DNA of 59,256 bases from Zetaproteobacteria bacterium CG_4_9_14_3_um_filter_49_83. GTDB lineage: Bacteria > Pseudomonadota > Zetaproteobacteria > Mariprofundales > Mariprofundaceae. This document shows positions 43,815 to 53,706 of this stretch, in pieces; position 1 is the first letter of the stretch; every line of letters starts with the position of its first letter. Both the position numbers and the translations under genes were made by a program. The notes beneath the pieces are model-generated. The model had not been told where the DNA came from. It did no database searches and was given only the letters and a program-made list of their open reading frames with translations. The stretch spans positions 1 to 59,256 of the forward strand of contig PFXG01000065.1 in the NCBI GenBank assembly GCA_002791545.1, given 5' to 3'.

Positions 43815-44807
43815 ATGAAAGTACGTTTATCAATAATGTGTGCATTGATGGTGTTTACATCTTCCAATGCCATGGCGAGTTCAGCGGTTGCTATTCCGGA
43901 AGGTATGGGCCCTTTGCCGGAGAAGGTGGATGTGCCGGCGAATAATTCGATGTCAGCCGCAAAAATCGAGCTGGGTAAGCAATTGTATTTTGACCCTGCA
44001 TTGTCCAAGAGTGGAAATATTTCCTGTAATTCCTGTCATAATCTGGGTTCCTGGGGTGTGGATAATCAGATGCGCTCGATCGGTCACCAATGGCAGCGGG
44101 GTGGTCGTAATGCGCCAACTTCATTTAATGCGGCATTCTGGTCAGCGCAATTCTGGGATGGACGAGCTCCTTTGCTGGAAGATCAGGCCAAAGGCCCGCC
44201 AATGAATCCGGTTGAAATGGCCGATGATGATGCGGATATGCTGGTTGCTCGTTTACAGCAAGCCGGATATGGCCCATTGTTTGATAAGGTGTTTGGCAAG
44301 AAAGGTTTGAATTTTGATAATATGGCTAAAGCAATTGCTGCTTTTGAACGGATACTGCTGACGCCGAATGCACCCTTTGACAAGTTTGCACGTGGCGAAG
44401 GTGACATATCACCGGCAGCCAAACGGGGTATGGAAAAAGTCGCAGAGATTGGATGTACGTCTTGTCACAGCGGACCTTTATTTACCAACAATACCTATCA
44501 GCAATTCAATTATGGTGTGGATGCAGGTCGGAAGGAAGTAACCGGCAACGATGGTGATGACCACTATTTCCGTGTTCAGTCATGGCGTAATGTAGCGATG
44601 ACGGCGCCATACTTTCACGATGGTGCGGTTGAATCTTTGGATGAAGCAGTGCGTATCATGGCCAAAGCTCAGCTGGATGTAACGCTTTCGAAAGCTGAAA
44701 TAGCCGACATTGTAGCATTTTTGAAGACGCTGACCGGTGAAGTACCTTCGGTGACTTATCCGGTGTTTCCAAGGCCTGCGGGTAAGGCCTTAGATTTCCG
44801 CGACTGA
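43815..44807 (+). CDS. ccpA: Di-heme cytochrome c peroxidase
   Basis: A 330-residue exported protein: signal peptide to about residue 22, heme motifs CNSCHNLG and CTSCHSGP, and the loop PTSFNAAFWSAQFWDGRA of CcpA/MauG-type peroxidases. It reduces H2O2 with electrons from small cytochromes. AAAGGAGATACT precedes the ATG. Its 3' end overlaps the convergent metallophosphoesterase remnant by 18 bp. Confidence 0.92.
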   Translation: MKVRLSIMCALMVFTSSNAMASSAVAIPEGMGPLPEKVDVPANNSMSAAKIELGKQLYFDPALSKSGNISCNSCHNLGSWGVDNQMRSIGHQWQRGGRNAPTSFNAAFWSAQFWDGRAPLLEDQAKGPPMNPVEMADDDADMLVARLQQAGYGPLFDKVFGKKGLNFDNMAKAIAAFERILLTPNAPFDKFARGEGDISPAAKRGMEKVAEIGCTSCHSGPLFTNNTYQQFNYGVDAGRKEVTGNDGDDHYFRVQSWRNVAMTAPYFHDGAVESLDEAVRIMAKAQLDVTLSKAEIADIVAFLKTLTGEVPSVTYPVFPRPAGKALDFRD

Positions 44808-45979
44808 TTTAAACTTGAACAGGGTGATCTCCGGTTCCGTGCCAATGCGGACCGGAGGTCCCCAGTAACCAGTTCCAGCGCTGACATAAATCCATGTTTT
44901 TTGCTGTAAATTATTTTCATGCAGATATAAGCCATTCAAATAAGGATTCGCCATATTGGCGATGATGTTCCAGGGGTAATACTGACCACCATGTGTGTGG
45001 CCGGAGATTTGCAGATTAAATCCAGCTTTGGTTGAGGCTTCGATACTTTTCGGCTGATGGGCCAGAATGATTTTCAGCGCCACACTCGGTGCGCCGTGAA
45101 TGGCTTTGGCCGGATCGGATTGATGTGCCGGAAATAGCGTTCGGCGTGGTAGTCAGGTACGCCTGCCAGCAGCCACGGTTCTCCCTGAAAGCTAAACAGG
45201 CGATGCTCATTCAATAATATGATGAATCCCAGATCCCTGATTTTATCCATCCATGCTTCAACCCCTGAATGATATTCATGATTGCCGGTAATAAAGAACT
45301 TTCCTGACGCTGCGGTGAGATTGCGAAGTGGTTCAACGTCGTTTTCCAGATGTTTCACAGAGCCATCGACGAGGTCGCCTGTCATAACAATAACGTCAGG
45401 TCGCAGTGACTGGATGCGTGCTACTACTTCTTCGACATAATCTATTTTAATGGTCGGGCCGACGTGTAAATCCGTAAACTGAACGATACGCAAGGATTCC
45501 AGTGCTTTTGGCAAGTTTGCTATGGGTATGGTCACTGTTTTATCAATCAGACCTTGCGTGGCTTGTTTAACACCACTATGTGTGAGTGTGCCGGAAATGC
45601 CGATGATACCAGCGTTAAGTGAGTATTTGAAAAGTTCGCGTCGATCAGGGTTGGCGATGTTTTTCCGGGGGTGTTTTATGGCTCGATGCAAAAGCATGAG
45701 CAAAAAGCTGGCGAGGTCTTTTACGATTGCGCCCACAAACACCAGAGAGAAAAATCCCAGATTGAGGTATATCAACCAGCTGAGCGCATCAGTAAGCTGC
45801 GATGCCCAGTTGTTGCGTAAAAATAAGGGCATGAGGCTTGTGCTCCAGCTTGTGAAAACAATACCGGCAACGATGATTCTGAGTGCTTTGGTGGTTGCCA
45901 GCGAACGGAGGACACTGCGCCAAATGTATAGGTACATAACGGCCAGTATAAGTTGGGTAACGACAGAGAATGCGATCAT
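44790..45979 (-). pseudogene. Frameshifted membrane metallophosphoesterase
   Basis: Two overlapping frames on the minus strand are parts of one gene. The N-terminal part (45979 down to about 45140) has three or four membrane helices and metallophosphatase motifs QFTDLHVG, GDLVDG and GNHEY. The C-terminal part (to 44790) has ISGHTHGGQ. The best join is a missing base near 45140-45146, after which the correct reading is TLFPAHQSDPAKAI. As it stands the first frame stops about 30 residues after the lesion. Could be a recent mutation or a sequencing error. YkuE/YaeI-like. Confidence 0.8.
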
Positions 45980-46365
45980 AACGTAGCTGAGCTTACCTGT
46001 CGCCAGAGATGATTCCAGTTGAATTTGGAGTGTTGGTTATAAGTTGAAGTTATTGCATGCATTACATGTGACAGGTTTTGGGATTTGATGTTTTTTTTGC
46101 AGATTTGTATTGTCTGGTGTGGCATGTAAGTGTGGTGGTCGAAGGCTTGCTCAACATCACTATAATGTTTGCGGCTTGTGATTATAGTCACGTGATGATT
46201 GGAAGTGTTTGCTAGGGTTCTGCTTCGTCATTTTTGACGATGTTTCAATATTTGGTGCTTATTATTGGTTGTTGTAACCGCTTTTTAAAGCAAATGAAAT
46301 CATATACTGTGCGGGCTCTTTTTTCTGGTGTAGGTGCGTTTGCTGCTGTGATGGGGGAGAACATA
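45980..46365. other. Intergenic region before the sugar locus
   Basis: About 390 bp between the divergent metallophosphoesterase remnant and manC. An in-frame extension of manC reaches 46234 but has no ribosome site. AT-rich; no RNA gene, terminator or mobile element is recognised. It should contain the promoter of the sugar locus. Confidence 0.4.
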
Positions 46366-47766
46366 ATGACAATAAAAGGCGTGATTTTGGCGGGTGGCTC
46401 AGGTAGTCGCTTATGGCCGGTGTCTCGGCAGCAGTTACCAAAGCAGTTTTTGTCGCTGGACGGTAATAGCACTTTACTGGATGCGACAATCGAGCGTCTG
46501 AGTCCATTGATTTCCAAAGATGATGTTTGGGTTGTCACCAGTGAAGCGCACGCAACAGGTGAAGCTTTTGCCGATCTGGCTGCTCTAAATACTATTTTAG
46601 AGCCATGCGGGCGCAATACAGCGCCGGCTATTGCGGTTGCAGCAAGTCTGTTGCTTCATTTGAATGATGAAGACCCTATTATGGTGGTGCTGCCCGCAGA
46701 TCATATGATTCAGGATGTCTCTGCTTTTCAGGCTTGTTTGCATACAGCTATTGAAGCTGCAGGTCAAAATCGATTGGTGACTTTTGGTATAATCCCGGAA
46801 TTTCCTGAAACCGGTTTTGGATATATTCAGGCTGAAAAAGAGGGTTCCTCTTCAACTTTACAAGTTTTGCGCTTTGTTGAAAAGCCAAGCCTTGATGTGG
46901 CCAAAGCGATGCTGGCTGAAGGTGGGTATTTCTGGAATTCAGGTATGTTTGTGTGGAAGGCATCCACTTTGCTGGAAGAAGTGAAGGCTTATTTGCCGGA
47001 AGTATGGCAAGTGATTGAGCGCATGCAAAAGCGATGGATTTCTGAGCCATGGCAGGAAGTGGTTCGCTATGAATTTGAATCTATGCCGAATATTTCAATT
47101 GATTATGGTGTGATGGAGCGCTCATCCCGGGTGTCATTGGTTCCAGCAAGTATCGGTTGGTCTGATGTGGGAAGTTGGGATGCGGTATACGATATCTCAG
47201 AAAAAGATGCGCATGGTAATGCGACAAGTGGCGATGTTCTGGCGCTGAATTGTCAGAATTCATTGTTGCGTAGTCAGTCACGACTGATCGCTGCGGCTGG
47301 CTTGGAGGATGTGGTTGCTGTGGAGACAGCTGATGCTATTTTACTGGTCAAGCGTGGCGAGTCTCAGCAGGTGCGCGAATTGGTGGATGCTATTAAGCAG
47401 CGTAAGGATGAATTGCACCTGGCGCATGCGACGGTGCGCCGCCCCTGGGGTAGTTATACGGTGTTAGAAAATGCGGTTGGCTATAAAATGAAGCGTATAG
47501 AGGTGAATCCTGGGGCTCGCCTGAGTTTGCAGGCCCATCAGCATCGCTCGGAACACTGGATTGTAGTCTCTGGCACGGCAACGGTAACACGTGGAGACGA
47601 TGTATATACGGTCAGCAAGAATGAGAGTACCTATATTCGAATTGGCGAAAAACATCGTCTGGAAAATCGAGGGAAATTATCATTGCAAATGATTGAAGTG
47701 CAGGTTGGGGAATATCTGGGTGAAGACGACATTGAGCGATTTGAAGACTATTATGGGAGGTCCTGA
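46366..47766 (+). CDS. manC: Mannose-1-phosphate guanylyltransferase/mannose-6-phosphate isomerase
   Basis: A 466-residue bifunctional type II enzyme. The N-terminal GDP-mannose pyrophosphorylase has ILAGGSGSRLWPVSR (residues 7-21) and the C-terminal cupin (about 370-466) has RPWGSYTVLE, both expected. It makes GDP-mannose for the Gmd/Fcl steps. The ATG is preceded by GGGGGAG; an open frame upstream is not part of the family. Its last base is the first base of the following MNT gene's ATG. Confidence 0.95.
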   Translation: MTIKGVILAGGSGSRLWPVSRQQLPKQFLSLDGNSTLLDATIERLSPLISKDDVWVVTSEAHATGEAFADLAALNTILEPCGRNTAPAIAVAASLLLHLNDEDPIMVVLPADHMIQDVSAFQACLHTAIEAAGQNRLVTFGIIPEFPETGFGYIQAEKEGSSSTLQVLRFVEKPSLDVAKAMLAEGGYFWNSGMFVWKASTLLEEVKAYLPEVWQVIERMQKRWISEPWQEVVRYEFESMPNISIDYGVMERSSRVSLVPASIGWSDVGSWDAVYDISEKDAHGNATSGDVLALNCQNSLLRSQSRLIAAAGLEDVVAVETADAILLVKRGESQQVRELVDAIKQRKDELHLAHATVRRPWGSYTVLENAVGYKMKRIEVNPGARLSLQAHQHRSEHWIVVSGTATVTRGDDVYTVSKNESTYIRIGEKHRLENRGKLSLQMIEVQVGEYLGEDDIERFEDYYGRS

Positions 47767-48064
47767 TGCGGTTGTCTGAGTTTCAGGGAGATACAATTCG
47801 TGAGGTGTTTAAGCAATGTGTTGGTGAACATGATGAATTGTATTTGTTTGGATCGAGAGTGGATAATCATGCGAAAGGCAGCGATATTGATCTGTTTTTG
47901 CAGACATCTCTATCGCAGGATGCTGCATTTAGAGCTAAGTTGAAAATGCAGGGCTTACTACAGAGGTAATTGGGTGAGAGAAAAGTAGATTTGGTTGTTG
48001 AGACGCAGGGCGGCGAACACACTGAAATATTCGCAGTTGCTAGACGGACGGGAGTGCCTTTGTG
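47766..48064 (+). pseudogene. MNT nucleotidyltransferase (MntA-type) with in-frame stop
   Basis: Starts MRLSEFQGDTIREVF, with the MNT motif LFGSRVDNHAKGSDIDLF (G-S-X9-D-X-D). Residue 68 is a TAA stop (47967-47969), after which the same frame continues through LGERKVDLVVETQGG to a stop at 48064. The complete frame would be 98 residues, the length of the paralogs at 53413 and 56049. No HEPN partner gene follows. Probably an inactivated antitoxin gene. Confidence 0.8.
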
Positions 48065-48101
48065 AATCAGGTCTCGTTGAGCGAGCGGTTTTATGTAAGA
48101 A

Positions 48102-48185
48102 GACTCGCATCGTTTGTTTAATGTGGGCTCAGGAATGGCTGTTACGATCAAAGAGCTGAGTTGGTTCCGTGTGTTGTTGGATTAA
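48102..48185 (+). pseudogene. Fragment of fcl (GDP-fucose synthase)
   Basis: The reading DSHRLFNVGSGMAVTIKEL matches DSHRLFNVGSGIDITIKEL of the fcl gene at 50020-51057 (DNA about 85 percent alike by eye over 65 bp). Flanking DNA does not match fcl. It is a piece of a second fcl copy left by recombination or replacement. Confidence 0.8.
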
Positions 48186-48225
48186 ATGGTGTGGTTCAAA
48201 GCCCGATGTAGAAGTGGTTCAGGGA

Positions 48226-48447
48226 ATTCAGATGGTTATTTTGATCGTAGAGAAGGTAATCATAATCGATATTGCTGCAGTTTACATGCATGGTTCATTT
48301 GGTACATCGGATATGTACAGTGAAAGCGATATGGATATCTCAATCTTAACCGCGTCTCCTATCAATGCGGCACAATCGTTTGTGGTGTCCTCTTCATTTT
48401 ACAGGGCTTGCAAACTCGTTGATTTGGAGTGGTCGATTGATGCATAG
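48226..48447 (+). pseudogene. Degenerate MNT nucleotidyltransferase gene
   Basis: Contains the motif AVYMHGSFGTSDMYSESDMD (G-S-X10-D-X-D), typical of MntA antitoxins of the HepT type. The N-terminal part is poorly conserved and the reading ends at a TAG (48445-48447) before the usual C-terminus. The HEPN fragment follows in the same frame. Confidence 0.65.
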
Positions 48448-48528
48448 GATGTTGTTGTGCTTAATTTGCAAAGAGTATGTGAGGCAGCGATTGATTTGGC
48501 TATGTATGTGATAAAAAAAACATGGGCT
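48448..48528 (+). pseudogene. HepT (HEPN) fragment cut by a small inverted-repeat element
   Basis: The reading VVLNLQRVCEAAIDLAMYVI closely matches IILNLQRACEASIDAAMHVV of the HepT protein at 55599-56021. It stops after about 27 residues where the inverted-repeat element begins. The catalytic C-terminal motif is absent. Confidence 0.75.
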
Positions 48529-48530
48529 GG

Positions 48531-48691
48531 GAGGCTGTCTGAGAATAGGGGCCGTAGCGAGAGATTGCCATTTCGAGTCACATTTATTGGTCATTTGAGG
48601 CGAATGGTTGGGCCTGTTTAACGAAAATGAGTGGTAAATGTGGCCGGAATGGTGGTTTCGCAGTAGGTCTTTCTATTCTCGGACAGATTCC
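48531..48691. mobile_element. MITE-like element with long imperfect inverted repeats
   Basis: About 160 bp. Left end GAGGCTGTCTGAGAATAG; right end, inverted, GGAATCTGTCCGAGAATAG. The pairing continues inward (CACATTTA with TAAATGTG), so most of the element is one imperfect palindrome. It encodes nothing. A similar end is at 34626. The parent insertion sequence is not in the window and was not identified. It interrupts the HepT fragment. Confidence 0.7.
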
Positions 48692-48824
48692 TGGGCTTGC
48701 CCAGAGACAGTAAGTCAGCATTTGATTTATTGGCTGGGCAAAATGGTGCGCTCTCAATGAATATATGAAGGATGAGTTTCAGGGTGATTATAGTTGGATG
48801 GTTTAGATGTTAGAAGTGGGAATA

Positions 48825-48870
48825 TCTCACGTCTTACCTCTCGCGTCTCACATTTCACCTCACACACTCA
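48825..48870 (+). repeat. CTCAC-rich low-complexity repeat before gmd
   Basis: TCTCACGTCTTACCTCTCGC and then GTCTCACATTTCACCTCACA: an irregular series of CTCAC/CTCGC steps 20 bp before the gmd ATG. Could be a dispersed repeat. The 48692-48824 stretch shows nothing else recognisable. Confidence 0.5.
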
Positions 48871-48891
48871 AAAAAAGGAATGAAATAAGAA

Positions 48892-50013
48892 ATGAGAAAA
48901 GTTGCTTTGATTACAGGTGTGACCGGCCAGGATGGCTCATATTTGGCAGAGTTCTTGCTGGAGAAAGGGTATGAAGTTCATGGTATCAAACGACGCGCGT
49001 CTTCATTCAATACGCAGCGAGTTGATCATATCTATCAGGATCCACATGTCGAAAATAAAAACTTTGTTCTGCATTATGGTGATTTGACTGATTCATTGAA
49101 TCTCACCCGTATATTGCAGGAAGTTCAACCGGATGAAGTCTATAATTTGGGAGCTCAATCTCATGTGGCGGTAAGTTTTGAGTCGCCTGAATATACTGCC
49201 GATGTTGATGCAATAGGGACGCTTCGATTGCTGGAAGCAATTCGTCTGCTCGGGCTTGAAAAGAAAACAAAATTTTATCAGGCATCGACATCTGAATTAT
49301 TTGGAGAGGTTCAGGAAATTCCTCAAAAAGAGACCACCCCCTTTTATCCGCGATCTCCTTATGCTGTAGCGAAAATGTATGCTTACTGGATCGTCATAAA
49401 TTACCGTGAATCGTATGGTATGTATGCCTGTAATGGTATTTTGTTTAATCACGAGTCGCCTCGCCGGGGTGAAACCTTTGTGACCCGCAAGATTACCCGA
49501 GGTTTAGCTAATATCGCCCAGGGATTGGAGAAGTGCCTGTTTATGGGGAATATTGATGCTCTACGTGATTGGGGGCATGCCAAGGATTATGTTCGCATGC
49601 AGTGGATGATGTTGCAGCAAGATAAGCCGGATGACTTTGTGATTGCTACAGGCGTGCAATATTCAGTGCGACAATTTATTGAATGGTCAGCAAAGGAGCT
49701 TGGAATCACCATTCGTTTCGAAGGTGTGGGTGTTGATGAGCGTGGTCTTGTTGAAGCTATTGAAGGTGACAATGCACCGGCGTTGAAGGTTGGCGATGAA
49801 ATAGTGAAAATTGATTCGCGTTATTTCAGGCCTGCTGAAGTTGAAACTTTGCTCGGTGACCCAGGTAAGGCAAAAGCTATACTTGGTTGGGCACCGGAAA
49901 TTACTGTGCAGGAAATGTGCGCTGAAATGGTTGCTACGGATTTGAAAATTGCTCAGAGGCATGCGCTTTTAATAGCGCATGGTCATAACATCCCTGTTAC
50001 AGTTGAAGGCTAA
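48892..50013 (+). CDS. gmd: GDP-mannose 4,6-dehydratase
   Basis: A 373-residue extended SDR enzyme that turns GDP-mannose into GDP-4-keto-6-deoxymannose. [16 protein letters not shown] is the NADP-binding start, [11 protein letters not shown] the catalytic segment and [15 protein letters not shown] the YXXXK part. The ribosome site is weak. fcl starts 6 bp after its stop. Confidence 0.96.
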   Translation: MRKVALITGVTGQDGSYLAEFLLEKGYEVHGIKRRASSFNTQRVDHIYQDPHVENKNFVLHYGDLTDSLNLTRILQEVQPDEVYNLGAQSHVAVSFESPEYTADVDAIGTLRLLEAIRLLGLEKKTKFYQASTSELFGEVQEIPQKETTPFYPRSPYAVAKMYAYWIVINYRESYGMYACNGILFNHESPRRGETFVTRKITRGLANIAQGLEKCLFMGNIDALRDWGHAKDYVRMQWMMLQQDKPDDFVIATGVQYSVRQFIEWSAKELGITIRFEGVGVDERGLVEAIEGDNAPALKVGDEIVKIDSRYFRPAEVETLLGDPGKAKAILGWAPEITVQEMCAEMVATDLKIAQRHALLIAHGHNIPVTVEG

Positions 50014-50019
50014 TTGTCT

Positions 50020-51057
50020 ATGAAAAAAGATTCCCGAATATATATTGCCGGACACAGAGGGTTGGTGGGTTCTGCGCTGGTTCGTAAACTTCAGGCTGAA
50101 GGCTATGATAATCTTGTGATGCGCACATCGGCCGAAGTTGATTTGTGTAATCAGGCGGCAGTAGATGCTTTCTTTGCCGAAGAGCGCCCTGACTATGTGT
50201 TTCTGGCGGCTGCAAAAGTCGGAGGAATCTACGCTAATGATACTTATCCGGCTGACTTTATTCGTGAAAATATTCTGATTCAAACCAATGTGATTGATGC
50301 TGCTTACAGGAATGGTGTAAAGCGATTTTTATTTCTGGGGTCTTCTTGTATTTATCCAAAATATGCACCGCAGCCTATGTCAGAGTCCTGTTTGCTGACA
50401 GGCGAGCTGGAATCAACCAACCAGTGGTATGCCATTGCTAAAATTGCAGGTATCAAAATGTGTCAGGCTTACCATAAGCAATATGGTTTTGATGCGATTT
50501 CTGCCATGCCGACTAATCTCTATGGGCCTAATGATAATTTTGACTTGGAGAGGTCACATGTGTTGCCAGCCTTGATTCGTAAGTTTCATTTGGCCAAGCT
50601 GGCTCAATCAGGGCGTGTTGATGCGATTGACGCAGATGAGAGGCGTTATGGTAAAATTCCTGATGATATTAAGGCTAATTTAAATCTTGTGGGTGGGCCA
50701 AAGGTGGTGTTATGGGGTAGTGGGTCACCATTCAGAGAGTTTCTGCATGTTGATGATATGGCTGATGCTTGTTTGTTTTTAATGCGCCATGAGGGTTTGA
50801 AGGAAGATTCACATCGTTTGTTTAATGTGGGTTCGGGAATAGATATTACGATTAAAGAGCTGGCCGAGTTGGTTCGGGAGATTGTTGGGTTTAATGGTGA
50901 AGTGGTCTGGGATGCTTCAAAGCCTGATGGTACTCCAAGAAAGTTGATGGATGTTAGTCAGATGTCTGAATTGGGTTGGCGAGCATCGACGCCTTTGAGT
51001 GATGGTGTTTTTTCTGTTTATCATGAACTGTGTGATTTATCAAATGCTTCAAGGTAG
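50020..51057 (+). CDS. fcl: GDP-L-fucose synthase
   Basis: A 345-residue SDR epimerase/reductase that completes GDP-L-fucose. IYIAGHRGLVGSALV (about 8-22), LGSSCIYPKYAPQPM and YAIAKIAGIKMCQAY are typical. I take the ATG rather than the TTG two codons earlier. It directly follows gmd. A related fragment lies at 48102-48185. Confidence 0.95.
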   Translation: MKKDSRIYIAGHRGLVGSALVRKLQAEGYDNLVMRTSAEVDLCNQAAVDAFFAEERPDYVFLAAAKVGGIYANDTYPADFIRENILIQTNVIDAAYRNGVKRFLFLGSSCIYPKYAPQPMSESCLLTGELESTNQWYAIAKIAGIKMCQAYHKQYGFDAISAMPTNLYGPNDNFDLERSHVLPALIRKFHLAKLAQSGRVDAIDADERRYGKIPDDIKANLNLVGGPKVVLWGSGSPFREFLHVDDMADACLFLMRHEGLKEDSHRLFNVGSGIDITIKELAELVREIVGFNGEVVWDASKPDGTPRKLMDVSQMSELGWRASTPLSDGVFSVYHELCDLSNASR

Positions 51058-51100
51058 AATGTCGGCCAAAATGAAGAATGATTTAAAAGGATAAACGTTT

Positions 51101-51988
51101 ATGAAAGGTATTATATTAGCAGGTGGGTCAGGTACTCGATTGCATCCTTTGACGTTGGCTGTGAGTAAGCAATTAATGCCGGTGTATGACAAGCCGATGA
51201 TATATTATCCATTAGCTACGCTGATGTTATCCGGTATCCGGGAAATTTTAATCATATCAACGCCGCATGATTTGCCTCATTTTCAGAATTTGTTAGGGGA
51301 TGGTTCGCAGTGGGGCATTTCCCTGTCTTACGCAGAACAGCCGAGTCCGGATGGCTTGGCGCAGGCATTTACGATTGGTCGTGATTTTGTTGGTCATGAT
51401 GCCAGCTGTTTGATTCTTGGGGATAATATTTTTTACGGTCAGGGTATGACGAGTCAGCTTCGTCGAGCAGCCACCAGAGTTTCAGAAGGTGAAGGTGGAA
51501 GTACGGTGTTTGCGTATCGGGTACATGATCCTGAGCGTTATGGCGTTGTTGCTTTTGATGCTGAAGGGACAGCATCCTCTATTGAAGAAAAACCGATAAA
51601 ACCTAAATCAAATTATGCTGTGACCGGATTATATTTCTACGATAATCGTGTGGTTGATATTGCTGCTGACTTAAAGCCATCAGCGCGTGGTGAATATGAA
51701 ATTACAGATGTGAATAAGGTGTATTTGGCTGAGAAGAAGCTGCATGTTGAAAAGCTTGGTCGTGGTTCAGCCTGGCTGGATACAGGTACGCATGAATCGC
51801 TGATGGATGCGGCGCGCTATGTGGAAGTGATTGAAAAACGGCAGGGAATGAAGATTGCTTGTCCGGAAGAGATTGCTTGGGAAATGAGCTACATCGATGA
51901 TGAAGCTTTATCGGTGATGGCGGAAGCGCTCAAGAAAAACGGCTATGGCCAATATCTAAGCCGCCGACTTCTCGAAGGTAGATCATGA
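51101..51988 (+). CDS. rmlA: Glucose-1-phosphate thymidylyltransferase
   Basis: A 295-residue enzyme that makes dTDP-glucose. [18 protein letters not shown] at the start and [10 protein letters not shown] are characteristic. AAAAGGATA precedes the ATG. The stop overlaps rmlC by 4 bp. It supplies both dTDP-sugar branches in this locus. Confidence 0.96.
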   Translation: MKGIILAGGSGTRLHPLTLAVSKQLMPVYDKPMIYYPLATLMLSGIREILIISTPHDLPHFQNLLGDGSQWGISLSYAEQPSPDGLAQAFTIGRDFVGHDASCLILGDNIFYGQGMTSQLRRAATRVSEGEGGSTVFAYRVHDPERYGVVAFDAEGTASSIEEKPIKPKSNYAVTGLYFYDNRVVDIAADLKPSARGEYEITDVNKVYLAEKKLHVEKLGRGSAWLDTGTHESLMDAARYVEVIEKRQGMKIACPEEIAWEMSYIDDEALSVMAEALKKNGYGQYLSRRLLEGRS

Positions 51989-52542
51989 ATATTATTGAGA
52001 CTAAGTTGCCTGGAGTTCTGATTGTTGAACCGAAGGTGTTTGGTGATGCGCGTGGTTTTTTTCTGGAGACGTTCCACAAGCAGCGCTATCAGGAAGCAGG
52101 TATTCCGGGCGAAGGTTTGGAATTTGTACAGGATAATCATTCTCGCTCGAGTAAGGGCGTTTTGCGTGGCTTGCATTTTCAGCTTGAGAACCCGCAAGGG
52201 AAACTGGTGTCGGCTGGTACGGGTGTAGTGTTTGATGTTGCTGCGGATGTGAATCCTGATTCATCAACCTATGGGCAATGGGTTGGTGTTGAACTCAGTG
52301 AAGAGAATCATCGGCAGCTATGGATTCCGCCAGGCTATGCGCACGGGTTTTGTGTGTTGTCGGATGTGGCTGATTTTCAATACAAGTGTACAGCGCTATA
52401 CCATCCTGCTTCGGACAGTGGTGTGTTATGGAATGATCCGGACCTTGATATTCAATGGCCGATTGAGGCTCCATTGTTATCAGATAAAGATCGGGCGCTG
52501 CCAGCATTGGCTGCTGCTGCAAGAGACAGGTTACCGCGATGA
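51985..52542 (+). CDS. rmlC: dTDP-4-dehydrorhamnose 3,5-epimerase
   Basis: A 185-residue cupin epimerase. [20 protein letters not shown] holds the active-site His, and [15 protein letters not shown] follows. ATGA overlaps link it to rmlA before and rmlD after. Confidence 0.95.
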   Translation: MNIIETKLPGVLIVEPKVFGDARGFFLETFHKQRYQEAGIPGEGLEFVQDNHSRSSKGVLRGLHFQLENPQGKLVSAGTGVVFDVAADVNPDSSTYGQWVGVELSEENHRQLWIPPGYAHGFCVLSDVADFQYKCTALYHPASDSGVLWNDPDLDIQWPIEAPLLSDKDRALPALAAAARDRLPR

Positions 52543-53423
52543 GAATACTTGTAACCGGATCAAAAGGTCAGCTGGGCACTGAGTTGGTGCGGCAGGCTGG
52601 TGCCCATGAAGTGATTGCTGCTGATTATGGTGAATTGGATATTACAGATGAATTAGCGGTATCTTCATTTATCAGAGATATTCGGCCAGATGTGGTTATC
52701 AATGCGGCTGCCTATACGGCAGTCGATCATGCCGAAGCGGATATAGATGCTGCCTATGCGGTGAATCGGGATGGTCCGGCCAATCTGGCACGGGCTTGTA
52801 GTGAGTCAGATGTTTTTCTGGTGCATGTTTCGACTGATTATGTCTTTGATGGCTCTAAGTGTGGGGCGTACAGTGAAAGTGACCCGATTGCTCCATTGGG
52901 TGTGTATGGTCAAAGCAAAGCTGCGGGAGAGGTAGCAGTACGTGAGTTGTGTCCCAGGCACTTAATATTTCGAACGAGTTGGGTTTTTTCTGCACATGGT
53001 AATAATTTTGTAAAGACGATGCTGCGCCTGGGAGCTGAGCGGGATACGCTGGGAGTGGTTTCAGACCAGTTTGGTAAACCGACTTCGGCGGCTGAGCTGG
53101 CACGTCTGATTTTGGCTATTATTCCTGATGCAAATGGGCTCTGGGGCACTTACCATATTGCGCAGCCTGAGGTGACGAACTGGCATGGTTTTGCGGCTGC
53201 GATTTTTGATGAAGCGCGCACGCAAGGATGGTCATTGAAGTTGAATCAATTGAGTGCGATTAAAACAGAAGATTACCCAACCCCAGCCAGACGACCACAA
53301 AATTCTGAATTGAACTGTGACAAGCTAGAAGCAACATTTGGAATGAAAATAAAACCCTGGTTTGAGTCCCTGTCAGAAGTGATAGGAGAAATCAAAGATG
53401 GGGAAAATATTGATGCGAATTAG
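52539..53423 (+). CDS. rmlD: dTDP-4-dehydrorhamnose reductase
   Basis: A 294-residue SDR that makes dTDP-L-rhamnose. [16 protein letters not shown] is the dinucleotide motif, INAAAYTAVDHAE and STDYVFDG follow, and YGQSKAAGE is the YXXXK site. The start overlaps rmlC. Its last 11 bases overlap the following MNT gene. Confidence 0.95.
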   Translation: MRILVTGSKGQLGTELVRQAGAHEVIAADYGELDITDELAVSSFIRDIRPDVVINAAAYTAVDHAEADIDAAYAVNRDGPANLARACSESDVFLVHVSTDYVFDGSKCGAYSESDPIAPLGVYGQSKAAGEVAVRELCPRHLIFRTSWVFSAHGNNFVKTMLRLGAERDTLGVVSDQFGKPTSAAELARLILAIIPDANGLWGTYHIAQPEVTNWHGFAAAIFDEARTQGWSLKLNQLSAIKTEDYPTPARRPQNSELNCDKLEATFGMKIKPWFESLSEVIGEIKDGENIDAN

Positions 53424-53706
53424 TCTTAGCCAAGCCTCTGAAATTAATAAATTGGTCAAGGCGTCGTTGGGTTCTGCCAGTGAGGTGTGGTTGTTTGGTT
53501 CGCGAGCAGATGACTCTAAACGGGGTGGTGATGTTGATTTGTATATTGAGTCTGCTGAGGATTGTAGCTTAGAGAAGCGTCTAAAGCTGATGACTAAAAT
53601 TCAGTTGTTGATTGGTTTAAGAAAAGTTGATTTGATTGTAAAAACAGCTTCTAGCCCCGATAGAGCTATTGATGCTACCGCAAAATCAGAGGGTGTGCAT
53701 TTATGA
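53413..53706 (+). CDS. MNT nucleotidyltransferase (MntA-type antitoxin)
   Basis: A 97-residue minimal nucleotidyltransferase. The motif LFGSRADDSKRGGDVDLY (G-S-X9-D-X-D) is intact. In HEPN/MNT pairs this protein AMPylates the HEPN toxin to silence it. The ATG at 53413 aligns with paralogs (MRL/MRI start); an ATG at 53398 is also in frame. It overlaps rmlD by 11 bp and the HEPN gene by 4 bp (ATGA). Its partner toxin gene is broken. Confidence 0.85.
   Translation: MRISLSQASEINKLVKASLGSASEVWLFGSRADDSKRGGDVDLYIESAEDCSLEKRLKLMTKIQLLIGLRKVDLIVKTASSPDRAIDATAKSEGVHL

Noticed and set aside
45522-45986. 154-codon plus-strand frame in the metallophosphoesterase region
   Set aside because: Antisense to conserved metallophosphatase coding sequence; no features of its own.
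46234-46365. N-terminal extension of manC by 44 codons
   Set aside because: Family members start at MTIKGVILAGG; a good ribosome site precedes that ATG and none precedes the extension.
47766-47969. The 67-residue frame as a complete small MNT protein
   Set aside because: The same frame continues after the TAA with conserved family sequence, so it is a truncated gene rather than a short one.
53398-53412. ATG at 53398 as start of the MNT gene
   Set aside because: Possible, but paralogs at 47766 and 56058 start at the residue matching the ATG at 53413.
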